A DNA stretch of 64,000 bases from the NCBI GenBank assembly GCA_030693065.1, contig JAUYBL010000038.1, positions 62,001 to 126,000 on the forward strand, written 5' to 3'. The stretch comes from Methylococcaceae bacterium. GTDB lineage: Bacteria > Pseudomonadota > Gammaproteobacteria > Methylococcales > Methylomonadaceae. A program made the translations under genes and the position numbers. Below, one piece after another: positions 1-9,871 of this stretch (position 1 is the first letter of the stretch; each line of letters begins with the position of its first letter). Below the pieces are notes generated by a model, which saw only the letters and a list, made by a program, of their open reading frames with translations, was not told where the DNA came from and made no database searches.

Positions 1-43
1 GCAATCGAAAATTGGTAAGATTCCGGTAGTTGTGCAAGCTTAA
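1..43 (+). CDS. possible 3' end of an upstream gene (partial)
   Basis: One frame is open from base 2 to a TAA at 41-43 and encodes QSKIGKIPVVVQA, which looks like a plausible protein C-terminus. It would end 8 bases before the MFS transporter start, so the two could share a transcript. The piece is too short to assign a family and could be a chance open frame. Confidence 0.3.
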   Translation, partial: QSKIGKIPVVVQA

Positions 44-51
44 CGATCCCT

Positions 52-1218
52 ATGCTACGCCCCCTTCTAGCTCTCCCTCGCACCATCTGGCTACTCGGCC
101 TAGTCAGCTTCTTTAACGATGCAGCCAGCGAGTTGGTGTATCCGCTGGTACCGATTTATCTGGCGTCGGTGCTGATGGCTGGCCCGAAAGCATTGGGGCT
201 GATTGAAGGTTTGGCCGAGGCAACCGGCAGTCTGTTGAAGTTATTTGCCGGAGTGATGTCCGATCGTTTGGGTTCAACCAAGCGCTGGGTGGTGGGCGGT
301 TATACGATAGCCGCCATAGCCAGACCGCTATTGGCATTTACCAGTATATGGCCGATGGTATTAGCGTTGCGGTTTGCCGATAGGATTGGTAAAGGTTTGC
401 GAACTGCACCACGGGATGCGCTATTGGCATTGACGGTCGATGAAGGGAGTCGAGGTCTGGCTTTCGGCCTACATCGTGCCATGGATAATACCGGTGCGGT
501 AGTAGGCCCACTGCTGGCTGCTTGGTTATTGGCTGAGCAGATACCATTAAAAGAAGTGTTTCTGTGGTCTGCGTTGGGTGGCGTATTAGCCGTCAGCCTT
601 GCTCTATGGATAAAAGAACCCAGTCGCAACATTGAGCATCCGGTTCAGCATTTTAGCTGGCGAGTGACCGCCCTCCCCTTAGCTTTTAAGCGCTATTTAT
701 TGGTGTTGGCGTTGTTCACATTGGGCAATGCGTCGAATATGTTTTTGTTGTTACGGGCGAAAGACTTAGGGCTTCCGGAATATCAAATCCCATTACTGTG
801 GGCACTGACATCATTGACGGCGGCAGTATTCTCTACACCGTTATCGGCGCTTTCCGATAAAGTCGGCCGTATCCGCCTGATCGTTGGCGGCTGGAGTGTT
901 TATGGAATCTTCTATTTGCTGCTGGGTTTCAACAGCCAGCCTTTACTACTGTGGCCGTTATTTGCCTTTTACGGTTTGTTTATGGCGGCAACAGAAGGTG
1001 CGGAAAAAGCTTTGGTCGCTGACATCGTACCGCGCGAGGTGCTAGGCACAGCTTACGGCTGGTTTAACCTGACTGCCGGCATCATGCTGTTGCCGGCCTC
1101 CATCATCTTTGGCTGGTTGTGGCAAATGACCAATCCACTGACCGCTTTTGGCTTTGCGACTTGCTGCGCTTTGCTTGCAGCGTTGTTATTACGTGGCTGG
1201 GTAATGCGGCGGAGTTAA
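52..1218 (+). CDS. MFS transporter
   Basis: An inner-membrane permease of the major facilitator superfamily with about twelve hydrophobic segments over 388 residues, the usual length. The loop 2-3 motif appears as GVMSDRLGSTKR (residues 67-78). A second charged loop, DRIGKGLRTAPRD (110-122), matches a bacterial MFS subgroup whose substrate is not established. The second half repeats the loop motif as DKVGRIR. The hydrophobic N-terminus begins directly after the chosen ATG and no strong Shine-Dalgarno sequence is visible. The stop codon lies inside a terminator stem, so the gene probably ends its transcript. The substrate cannot be inferred from the neighbours. Confidence 0.85.
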   Translation: MLRPLLALPRTIWLLGLVSFFNDAASELVYPLVPIYLASVLMAGPKALGLIEGLAEATGSLLKLFAGVMSDRLGSTKRWVVGGYTIAAIARPLLAFTSIWPMVLALRFADRIGKGLRTAPRDALLALTVDEGSRGLAFGLHRAMDNTGAVVGPLLAAWLLAEQIPLKEVFLWSALGGVLAVSLALWIKEPSRNIEHPVQHFSWRVTALPLAFKRYLLVLALFTLGNASNMFLLLRAKDLGLPEYQIPLLWALTSLTAAVFSTPLSALSDKVGRIRLIVGGWSVYGIFYLLLGFNSQPLLLWPLFAFYGLFMAATEGAEKALVADIVPREVLGTAYGWFNLTAGIMLLPASIIFGWLWQMTNPLTAFGFATCCALLAALLLRGWVMRRS

Positions 1219-1240
1219 CCCAACATCGGGTTATTTTTTA
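1216..1240 (+). terminator. Rho-independent terminator of the MFS gene
   Basis: AACCC (1217-1221) pairs with GGGTT (1228-1232) around a 6-base loop, followed by a T-rich tract. The stem starts within the TAA stop codon of the MFS gene. The stem is short, so it is probably a modest terminator. Confidence 0.6.
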
Positions 1241-1401
1241 AAATCCATCCCCTCAATACGATTATAATAACCGCTGTATTTCGTCAAAAGGCGGCTTTGC
1301 CGAAATGACAATTCACAAATTTTAATTCTCTTGCCCATTCTTGTTGTTAGTTTGCTTCTAACCGGCAAGACCATGTGGCAGATTAATCCACTGAGTCAAT
1401 C

Positions 1402-2421
1402 ATGAAATTACCCGACTATTTTAGCCTGGCGCTCGCTGCTGCATTGCTTACTGGTTGTTCTGAACAAGTTATTGAAAAACTCGAAGGTGCCGCCCAAGGC
1501 ACTACCTATCACATCAGTTATTGGTCACAAAAGCCGACAAATCCCGCTGAGATTAAATCCAGCATCGAAAATGAAATTGCCGCCATCGATAAAGCATTGT
1601 CCAATTACCGTAACGATTCGGACATAGAAACATTTAATCAAGCCGAAAACACGACTAGTCAGACAGTAAACACTGAAATAATATCGCTGATTCGCATTGC
1701 TAAAACAGTTTTCCAAGCCAGTCACGGGTGTTACGACCTGACGATTAAACCATTGTTTGAATTATGGGGATTTAAAGGCGATACCCTGACTATTCCCAGC
1801 GATGTTGCTATTCACGAGAACCTTAGCAATATTGGTCTGGATAAGCTGGAAATTGTTGATGACAACCACCTAAGAAAAAAATTGCCGACTATAAAAATCG
1901 ATTTGGGATCCATCGCGCAAGGTTATAGCGTGGAAAGAATCAGCAAGTTATTGGAACAACAAGGTGTTCAGCAGTACATGGTAGAAATTGGCGGCGAATT
2001 AAAAACCCAAGGCGTAAAGCCGGATGGTACCGCGTGGCGCATTGCCCTGGAGAGACCGCTACCAGGGCAAAAAGTGATGCATAAAATCATCACCATGCCC
2101 AAAGAACAGCCACTTGCGGTAATGACTTCCGGCACCTATCGCCATTATTATGATGACCATGGCAAACGCTACAGCCATATTCTTGACGCCCGTAACGGTC
2201 GTCCGGTCATTCACAATTTGGTCTCTGTAACCGTATTTGACAGCAATCCAACGCTTGCCGATGCCTGGTCAACCGCCCTGCTTTGCTTGGGCCAGCAAGA
2301 CGGGTTAAAAGCTGCAAATACTGCCAACATCGCTGCTTTGTTTATTGAACAGCAAGGCGATAATCTCAACGAATCTCAAAGCGACGCTCTCAATGCTTTG
2401 GACACTGTCACTTTCCATTAA
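1402..2421 (+). CDS. apbE: FAD:protein FMN transferase (ApbE family lipoprotein)
   Basis: ApbE enzymes transfer FMN from FAD to a Thr or Ser of target proteins such as NqrC/RnfG-type subunits, in the periplasm. The N-terminus is a lipoprotein signal ending in a lipobox with the acylated Cys at residue 19 (LTGC). Family motifs in order: DLGSIAQGY (167-175; the usual form is DLGGIAKGY), EIGGEL (195-200), TSGTYRHYY (242-250), YSHILDARNGRP (257-268) and the metal-binding DAWSTALLCLG (287-297). The length of 339 residues is normal. hpnN follows after 26 bases in the same direction, so they are probably co-transcribed. The G-to-S and K-to-Q changes in the first motif are mild departures. No flavinylation target is visible in the window. 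Confidence 0.93.
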   Translation: MKLPDYFSLALAAALLTGCSEQVIEKLEGAAQGTTYHISYWSQKPTNPAEIKSSIENEIAAIDKALSNYRNDSDIETFNQAENTTSQTVNTEIISLIRIAKTVFQASHGCYDLTIKPLFELWGFKGDTLTIPSDVAIHENLSNIGLDKLEIVDDNHLRKKLPTIKIDLGSIAQGYSVERISKLLEQQGVQQYMVEIGGELKTQGVKPDGTAWRIALERPLPGQKVMHKIITMPKEQPLAVMTSGTYRHYYDDHGKRYSHILDARNGRPVIHNLVSVTVFDSNPTLADAWSTALLCLGQQDGLKAANTANIAALFIEQQGDNLNESQSDALNALDTVTFH

Positions 2422-2447
2422 TACATAACACCAAACGAATTCAAGCT

Positions 2448-5102
2448 ATGTCGTTAAAACTCAAGTCAAAAAATCTGTTGTCTCATTGGGGCAACTGGGC
2501 TCTTGGTCATCCTTTTACAATTGTCGTACTCATTGTATTACTTGCTGGCGTCGCCTTGCAGTACACCGCTAATAACTTGAGTGTAAACACCGATACTACT
2601 GAACTGATTGCTCCCGATGCGCCGTTTCAACAAAATCGCCGCAAAGTCGAAAAGTTATTTGCCCAAGATACTCACACATTGTTACTGGTATTGGAATCTG
2701 AAACGCCGGAATTAACCAAAGCCGCCACCAGCCGACTTGAGCGGTTACTTAGCGCTAATAAAGACCTAATCAAATCCGTTTACGCACCGAATGACACCGA
2801 GTTTTTTCACCGTAACGGTTTGCTTTACCTGGATAACAATGATCTACAGACCGTTGCCAATAGCCTGTCTCAAGCTCAGCCGTTTATTGGCCGAATTTCC
2901 CAAGAACCAGACCTAAATGGTTTTTTCTCGGTGTTTGAAGATGCCTTAGGCTCGACCGATAAAACCCAAGAATTACCGACCGACATATCGTCATTGATCG
3001 ATAAAGTGTCAAACACCCTGCATAAAAGCATCAACGCCAGCGCAGGATTAATGTCCTGGGAAACATTAATTGCTGAAAAAAAAATGACAGGAAAACACTC
3101 CGATAATGGCTTTATTTTGGTCACCCCCGTTCTTGATTTCACCCAAATACGCCCTGCAGAAAAGGCCATTCTTGGGATACGCGAGGCAATAGCCAGTATT
3201 CAGGAACCTAATTTGCCTGAAGTTAAAGTCTGGATTACCGGCGAAGTCGGCCTTGAAGATGACGAACTAGCAGGGATGAGTGCCGGCACATTTACCGCCA
3301 GCATCTTTTCGATTGTACTGGTAATAGCCATTTTGCTGGTCGCCTACCAATCAGTGTTACTCACTGTCGCCACATTTATCACGCTGGCAATGGGCATGAT
3401 ATTTTGCGGGGCATTTGCAGCCTTTTCGGTAAAAGAGCTCAATTTGATTTCTGTCGCTTTTGCCGTATCCAACATGGGACTTGGCGTTGAATATGCCATT
3501 CATTTTTGCTTGCGCTATCGTGATAATCTGACACTTCATGTCAATAAGGAAAGAGCCATACGCAGTACTTTAGTTTCCACCGCACCATCCCTACTCTTGT
3601 GCGCAGGCACAACTGCGATTGGTCTATACGCCTTTATTCCAACTGATTACAAAGGCGTTTCTGAACTCGGCTTGTTGGCTGGAACCAGCTTATTTATTTG
3701 CCTTATGGTTACCTTAGCGCTATTACCGGCGTTGTTAAAACTATTACCGGCAACGACTCAATCAGAAGCTAAGACAAACCATCCTTTTCTGCAAACACTG
3801 TCAGAAAAGATGGCCGCACTCACTTTGCATTACGCTAAACCGATTACTATCGGCACTGCTGTGCTTGCTGTAGTTTCGATCATACTGGTGTTGCAGGTAA
3901 AAACCGACTTTAACCCTATCAACCTGCGCGACCCAAATACCGAATCGGTCATCGCTTTTAAAAACCTGCTTAAAGATCCGGACACCTCACCGATGACTTT
4001 AACGGTCCTGGCTGAAAATGAGCAAAAAGCTAAAGAATTCCAACAAAAAATTGAACAATTACCGTCTGTTGATAAAACCATCAGCCTATTTAATTTTATC
4101 CCCTCGAATCAAGAAGATAAATTAGCCATCATCGAAGAGATGGCCTTATTGCTGGGATCGCAGGCACAAGGATTTCCTCCACTTAGATACGATGTTGACC
4201 CGACTGCTGCTATCAAGCGCCTTATCAATACTATCGATAAGGTGTTGCCGACTAAAACAGATGCTCACGAAATATTGTCGTTGACTCGCTTTAAAAAAGA
4301 ATTACAAGACGTATCGCTTGAACTAGATACCCGTTTACAACCTAATCGCCGCCTGTTTATTGAAAACATACAAACCGCATTGCTGGGAACACTGCCCAAT
4401 GCCATTAACGAACTACTGGACAGCCTGAATGCCCAGGAAATCACTCTGGCCAGCTTACCCTCAGAACTGCGAGAAAGATGGTTAAGTAAAGAAGGTATTT
4501 ACCGCATACAGATATTCCCAAAACATAATTTGGATGACCTAACTAACTTGCAAACCTTCATTACCGAGGTGCAAACCATCGCCCCGGAAACTACCGACCT
4601 GCCAATTTTGTATTGGGAATCGATGAAAGAAGTCATCGCCGCCTTTCAGCAAGCCATTATTATCGCCCTGATAACTATTGCCCTGTTGCTTTACGCTATT
4701 CGTCGCAATGTAACGGATACCTTATTGGTCATGGCGCCGCTAATTTTGGCCGGTTTGTTCACCATGGCCAGCGCCGTTATTACCGGTACACCTATCAACT
4801 TTGCCAACATCATCGCTCTGCCCTTGCTTTTGGGTTTAGGCGTCGACAACGGTATACACATGGTAGAAAAACTGCATCATTCAATGTCTGAAGAGCAAAA
4901 CATTTATCAATCGAGCACCGCCAGAGCGATGTTTTACGGCGCACTGACCACAGCATCAAGCTTTCTTGGGCTGGCCTTTTCGCCACACCAAGGCATTGCC
5001 AGCATGGGACTTATTATTACCATAGGTATTTTCTGGATTATGACCAGCACCTTCATTATCTTGCCGGCACTGAGTAAATTGGTGCTAAAGCACGCGGATT
5101 AA
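2448..5102 (+). CDS. hpnN: RND/MMPL-family exporter, hopanoid transporter HpnN-like
   Basis: A large inner-membrane permease of 884 residues. It has the RND layout: one helix near residues 16-40, a periplasmic loop to about 270, a block of helices (about 275-435), a second amphipathic start near 460, a second periplasmic loop (about 490-720) and a last block of helices. The loop start (NTDTTELIAPDAPFQQNRR) and overall order resemble the HpnN group, which moves hopanoids to the outer membrane. GLGVEYAIHF and GLGVDNGIHMVEKL are the paired transmembrane motifs with the acidic residue that carries proton coupling in this superfamily. The hopanoid assignment rests on overall resemblance. No other hopanoid gene is present here, and a different lipid substrate is possible. 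Confidence 0.8.
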   Translation: MSLKLKSKNLLSHWGNWALGHPFTIVVLIVLLAGVALQYTANNLSVNTDTTELIAPDAPFQQNRRKVEKLFAQDTHTLLLVLESETPELTKAATSRLERLLSANKDLIKSVYAPNDTEFFHRNGLLYLDNNDLQTVANSLSQAQPFIGRISQEPDLNGFFSVFEDALGSTDKTQELPTDISSLIDKVSNTLHKSINASAGLMSWETLIAEKKMTGKHSDNGFILVTPVLDFTQIRPAEKAILGIREAIASIQEPNLPEVKVWITGEVGLEDDELAGMSAGTFTASIFSIVLVIAILLVAYQSVLLTVATFITLAMGMIFCGAFAAFSVKELNLISVAFAVSNMGLGVEYAIHFCLRYRDNLTLHVNKERAIRSTLVSTAPSLLLCAGTTAIGLYAFIPTDYKGVSELGLLAGTSLFICLMVTLALLPALLKLLPATTQSEAKTNHPFLQTLSEKMAALTLHYAKPITIGTAVLAVVSIILVLQVKTDFNPINLRDPNTESVIAFKNLLKDPDTSPMTLTVLAENEQKAKEFQQKIEQLPSVDKTISLFNFIPSNQEDKLAIIEEMALLLGSQAQGFPPLRYDVDPTAAIKRLINTIDKVLPTKTDAHEILSLTRFKKELQDVSLELDTRLQPNRRLFIENIQTALLGTLPNAINELLDSLNAQEITLASLPSELRERWLSKEGIYRIQIFPKHNLDDLTNLQTFITEVQTIAPETTDLPILYWESMKEVIAAFQQAIIIALITIALLLYAIRRNVTDTLLVMAPLILAGLFTMASAVITGTPINFANIIALPLLLGLGVDNGIHMVEKLHHSMSEEQNIYQSSTARAMFYGALTTASSFLGLAFSPHQGIASMGLIITIGIFWIMTSTFIILPALSKLVLKHAD

Positions 5103-5113
5103 AAATACCTGAA

Positions 5114-5153
5114 AGGTATTCATCATTGGGCAAGCGTTCAATGATGGATACCT
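5114..5153 (+). terminator. stem-loop after hpnN
   Basis: A 15-base arm (5114-5128) pairs with 5139-5153 with one mismatch around a 10-base loop, starting 12 bases after the hpnN stop. It is not followed by a clean T-run, only a loosely T-rich stretch, so it may act as a weak terminator or an mRNA 3'-end stabiliser. Confidence 0.5.
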
Positions 5154-5308
5154 CAACAACCTTCTTTTACCGGTTGGGGCACGCTGACTCAGCGACATTC
5201 CTACAGAAATCTCCCCATAAATCAGTTAAGTCAAAATATTACGAATCGCCAAAAAAGCTCCAGATGGTAAGATAAACACCTTTTATTTGTAAGTTATTAC
5301 TCACATCC

Positions 5309-8271
5309 ATGTTCCAACGCTTCCGCAATTATCACTGGCCGAATGTATTTTGGCTGATTAGTTTGGCTTTGGCTTACGCTCTGCTTGCTAAATGCGTACT
5401 TGATTTTTTCTCTGACAACACCGTTGTTTCAATCGTATGGCCACCTAATGGTTTAGCAATGGCGGCCTTGCTGCTGGGTGGCAAAAAATATTGGCCTGGT
5501 GTATTTATAGGTGCACTTGCCGGTAATATGCTTGCCGGTAGTTCAGTTGCCATATCCTTTTTTATTGCAATCGGCAACACGCTGGAAGCGCTTACCGGCG
5601 TTTGGTTACTCAACAGATTTGGGCAATTTAACCCTGCTCTAACACACCCTCGACATTATTTATGGTTAGCGCTAGCCGGTGCTGTCTGCGCAGGCGTTAG
5701 CGCCATCATCGGCGTTTCCAGCTTATTTATCTCAGGTTTATTGCCTCAACAAGCAATTGCCTTGAACTTATTGCATTGGTGGCAGGGCGATGTACTCGGC
5801 ATCATACTGATTACGCCGTTTGTACTGGTGTGGCGACAAAAACCTCGTGACTGGTTAAATCGCGATCGCATTCTGGAAACATTGGTTTGTTTCGGGCTGG
5901 CGTTTTTATTTGGCCAAGCCATTTTCCTGGAATGGTTCAGCGACCAACTCGGGCAAGTGTTGGGATTTTGGATGTTTTTGTTTTTCGTCTGGGCGGCGGT
6001 GCGTTTTGGACGCCATGGCGCCATGTTAATCATGGTCATGACTATGATTCAAGGTTTATATGGACTGGTTAAGCACAAAGGATTTTTTGGCGCAAATAAC
6101 TACATTCAGTCCGAACTGCTTAATTTCTGGTTTTATATTCTGGTGTTATCTGCTGTCGGTATGTCGCTGGCCTTATTCGTTTTCGAGCGCAACCGCTCGG
6201 AAAAATCACTGGAACTCAGTGAAGAAAAACTTCGCACCATGTTCGAAATGTCACCGCTGGGCATGGCGCGTAATTCAATGGATGGTCATTACATTGAAGC
6301 AAATGTCGCATTGCTCGGCATGGTTGGTTATACACTCGAAGAACTCAACACCCTGACGTATTGGGATCTTACTCCCCAAGAATACAATCAACAGGAAGCC
6401 AATCAACTACAACTTTTGAAAGATACCGGGCGTTACGGCCCCTACGAAAAGGAGTATATCCATCGCTCGGGCACCATATTCCGGTAAGACTCAGTGGTAT
6501 ACGAATTACCGGCAGCGACGGTGAAAAATGCATTTGGTCGATAATAGAAGACATTTCCGAGCGCAAAAAAACCGAGGAGTCGATGCAACTAGCCGAGCTG
6601 GTATATCGAAGCAGCGGCGAAGCCATTATGGTGTCCAACGCTAATGGTGAAATTATTGCCGTCAACCCGGCCTTCACCAAGATGACGGGATACAGCATCG
6701 ATGAGGTTCTAGGCAAAAATGCCAATATTCTCAGCTCAGGCCATCACGATCGGACGTTCTATGCGCAGATGTGGCAACAAATCAACACCACCGGCTGCTG
6801 GAAAGGCGAAATATGGGATCGGCGTAAAAACGGCGAGATCTATGCCGAATGGCTTAGTATCAATAGCGTTTACAACGAAGATGGCTCGGTGCATCGTCGA
6901 GTGGCCCTATTTACCGATATTACCCAGAGAAAGCAATCCGAAGAACTGATCTGGCGCCAAACCAATTTTGACCACATCACCGAATTACCTAACCGGCACA
7001 TGTTTCGTAATTGCTTGAATCAAGAGATCAAAGAAGCACATTCAAACCAACAGTCTCTGGCATTACTGCTGTTAGATTTAGACCATTTCAAGGAAATTAA
7101 CGATACGCTGGGGCATGGTATTGGTGATCAGATGCTTAAGGATGTAGCAAAAAGACTACAGACATCTGTCAGGCACACCGATACGGTTGCGCGTTTAGGC
7201 GGCGATGAATTCACCATCATTTTGACTGGCGCGGATATTTGCAACAATGTGGAAAGCCATGCCCAACGCATACTGCAGCGCATTTCCGAACCGTATCATT
7301 TAGGCGAAGAAGTGGTATATGTTTCGATTAGTATCGGTATCACTCTGTATCCTGATGATGCCGCTAATATTGACGAATTATTCAAAAATGCCGATCAAGC
7401 GATGTATGCCGCCAAAAACCTTGGCCGCAACCGATACCAATACTTTACCTCCTCCATGCAGGAAGTTGCCCAAACGCGCATGAAGCTGGTCAATGATTTA
7501 CGCGGCGCACTTGCCGATAATCAATTCCGCGTTTTTTACCAACCTATCGTAGAACTGTCGACTGGTGCGATTCATAAAGCCGAAGCTTTAATACGATGGC
7601 AACATCCCGCGCGCGGCCTGGTCAGTCCAGGAGAATTTATCCCAGTTGCCGAAGAAACCGGCATGATCATTGACATCGGCAACTGGGTGTTATGTGAAGC
7701 TGCGCAGCAATCAAAATGTTGGCGGTCGACGCTTCATCCTCAATTCCAGATCAGCGTCAATAAGTCGCCAGTGCAGTTTAGTCATCAAAGCTCAAGTTAC
7801 GATTCTTGGCCGACGTTACTTAATAAACTAGGCGTTTCTGGTGATAGTATTGTTGCGGAAATAACTGAAGGCCTGCTGCTGGATGCCAGCAACTTTACTG
7901 ACAATAAACTGCTGAATTTTCGTGATGCCGGTATTCAGGTAGCATTAGACGATTTTGGTACGGGCTATTCGTCTCTGTCCTACATTAAAAAATTCGACAT
8001 TGATTACATCAAGATTGATCAGTCGTTTGTAAAAAATATGACGCCACACTCAAGTGATATGGTGCTGTGCGAGGCTATCATTGTGATGGCCCATAAACTG
8101 GGCATTAAGGTCATTGCGGAGGGTGTGGAAACTATAGAGCAACGCGATCTATTAGTTGCCGCCGGTTGCGATTATGCACAAGGCTATTTGTTTTCGAGAC
8201 CAGTGCCTGTTGATGAATTCGATAAGTTACCGTCAGTTATCGCAATCCCTACTTCTGCGGCAGAAAGTTAA
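5309..8271 (+). pseudogene. MASE1-PAS-PAS-GGDEF-EAL c-di-GMP protein, split by a one-base frameshift
   Basis: The first frame (5309-6487, 392 aa) holds a MASE1-type membrane sensor of about eight helices and the start of a PAS domain. It stops just after HRSGTIF. The neighbouring frame continues the PAS fold with PVRLSGIR, then a second PAS, a GGDEF domain with the motif intact (7198-7212) and an EAL domain with EAL at 7582-7590, DDFGTGYSS and EGVET. Adding one C to the CC at 6481-6482 restores a continuous 987-residue protein. Intact, it would make and/or degrade cyclic di-GMP at the inner membrane in response to a ligand. All downstream catalytic motifs are preserved, so the lesion is either recent or a sequencing error. 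Confidence 0.85.
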
Positions 8272-8286
8272 GTTGAGCGATTACCA

Positions 8287-9045
8287 CTAACGCACAAACA
8301 GCCAAATTGTCAGTGCGATTCCCACCAACACAACAAAGCCGCGCATAATTTTTTCGGGTAATCGGTAAACCAGCCAATTGCCTGTGAAACCGCCGCCAAT
8401 ACCCCCGATAGACAGGGCCAACGCGGCCAGCCAGTCAACTTGATTAGAAAAAACAAACAGCCCCACCGCCGACGCATTCATGGCCATGGCCAACACATTT
8501 TTGGTGGCGGTCGCCATACGCACTTGCTGACCGGCAATGGTTAGGGTTGCCAGCATCAAAAAACCAATACCGCCGCCAAAATAGCCCCCATAGATGCCGA
8601 TCAAAAATTGCGCTATAGCCAAAATTGGATCTGGAGTCACGCTCGCTAAATGAGTCGTTTTTTTGCGAAAGCTGCCCCAAGTAAAAACACACGTAGCGAA
8701 TAGCACCAGCCAGGGAACCAACCGGGCGAATATAGTTACCGGGGTATTTAACAGCAATAATGCGCCAACAAGCCCCCCTGCAATGCTAAGACCAAATAGA
8801 TTGCCTAAACTCAACGTGCCTAAGCCCCCTGCAAGCTTACGACCGCCGAATGAGGACGTAATCTGATTGGGAAATAAAGCAACCGTCGAGGTGATGTTTG
8901 CTGCTAAAGGATTAAGACCTGCTAACAACAACGCCGGAAAGGTAATAAAAGAGCCGCCACCTGCAAGCGTATTTTGGGTGCCTGCATAAAGCCCGGCAAG
9001 AGCAATCCATAACAGCTGGGTGAGATCTAAATGTGTATCTATCAT
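8287..9045 (-). CDS. TSUP family permease (TauE/SafE)
   Basis: A 252-residue, almost wholly hydrophobic protein with about eight predicted helices. It has the two-fold repeated glycine-rich TauE/SafE signature: GGGSFITFPALLLAGLNPLA near the N-terminus and IGIYGGYFGGGIGFLMLATL in the middle. Family members export or import small sulfur-containing anions or organic acids across the inner membrane, and the substrate cannot be told here. It converges on the c-di-GMP gene with a gap of 15 bases. The DUF1993 gene lies just upstream on the same strand and could be co-transcribed. Confidence 0.88.
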   Translation of the reverse strand: MIDTHLDLTQLLWIALAGLYAGTQNTLAGGGSFITFPALLLAGLNPLAANITSTVALFPNQITSSFGGRKLAGGLGTLSLGNLFGLSIAGGLVGALLLLNTPVTIFARLVPWLVLFATCVFTWGSFRKKTTHLASVTPDPILAIAQFLIGIYGGYFGGGIGFLMLATLTIAGQQVRMATATKNVLAMAMNASAVGLFVFSNQVDWLAALALSIGGIGGGFTGNWLVYRLPEKIMRGFVVLVGIALTIWLFVR

Positions 9046-9084
9046 CCGTAAACCTAGTATTGCTTCGTATTGAAATAGCGCAGA

Positions 9085-9591
9085 TTAATAGTTCCCAACG
9101 TAATCTTTTTTTCCAATTTCCACACCATTATGGCGCAGGATGGCATAGGTGGTGGTGAGGTGAAAATGGAAATTGGGCAGCACAAAATCAAGTAAGTAAG
9201 CTTGCCCTAAAAAATTGAGTTCTTTGCTGCCAAATTTAAGGGTGATTTTACGATCCTCACTGCCGTCAACTTGCGAAGCGCTTACACTTTGTAAAAACGC
9301 TACTGTCTTGGTGATACGCTCTTGTAAATCAGCAAACGTGGTTTCGTTATCTTCATAACTGGGAACTTCAATCCCTGCCAGGCGTGCAGCACAGCCTTTA
9401 ACCATATCTGTGGCAATTTGTACTTGGCGACTAAGTGGAAACATATCAGGCGCTAGGCGCGCGTTTACAAAAATGGCCGGGTCGATTTTTTTCGTTTCCG
9501 CATGCGCGGCAGCTTTATCGAGAATCGCGGATAAATTCCCTAACATACGCACAAAAACGGGGATTGAAGCTTGATACATGGTTAATGACAT
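9085..9591 (-). CDS. DUF1993 family protein
   Basis: A soluble 168-residue protein matching the DUF1993 family in length and pattern. It opens with MYQASIPVFVRMLGNL, has a central EVPSYEDNETTFADLQERI segment, and a C-terminal part with LPNFHFHLTTTYAILRHNGV. The four-helix arrangement and conserved histidine cluster (HFHL) resemble DinB-like metal-binding folds, but no biochemical role is established. A GGAA sits about 10 bases before the ATG. It lies 39 bases upstream of the TSUP permease gene on the same strand. Confidence 0.85.
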   Translation of the reverse strand: MSLTMYQASIPVFVRMLGNLSAILDKAAAHAETKKIDPAIFVNARLAPDMFPLSRQVQIATDMVKGCAARLAGIEVPSYEDNETTFADLQERITKTVAFLQSVSASQVDGSEDRKITLKFGSKELNFLGQAYLLDFVLPNFHFHLTTTYAILRHNGVEIGKKDYVGNY

Positions 9592-9738
9592 AAAAAGTAT
9601 TCCAAGTGAATGATGAGTTGTAAATCGATGCGATTTTTATTTTTGCAAACTAAATCAAATCTGAGTGTAACACGCAAAACGATTCAATTTTATTCAACTT
9701 GAACTCCGGGAGATTACAGAAAAAGGTATCTTATCTTC

Positions 9739-9755
9739 TTAACGCAGCGCGTTAA
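9739..9755. promoter_or_regulatory. perfect 7+3+7 dyad between divergent genes
   Basis: TTAACGC-AGC-GCGTTAA is a perfect inverted repeat in the 280-base region between the divergent DUF1993 and zinc-ribbon genes. It could be an operator. No regulator is encoded next to it. Confidence 0.3.
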
Positions 9756-9871
9756 AAGCTCAAACCATCAAGGGATTAAAATTAAGATGCCGTTCTTATT
9801 GCTCACTAAGCGCTTAGAGAGTATTTTTAAAATCAGTACCGTCCCGGTCAATAGCAGTTGGAGTTTTTATT

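Noticed and set aside
5887-6356. Small plus-strand frames inside the MASE1 gene
   Set aside because: They are out-of-frame readings of the membrane sensor region, and the restored main frame explains the sequence.
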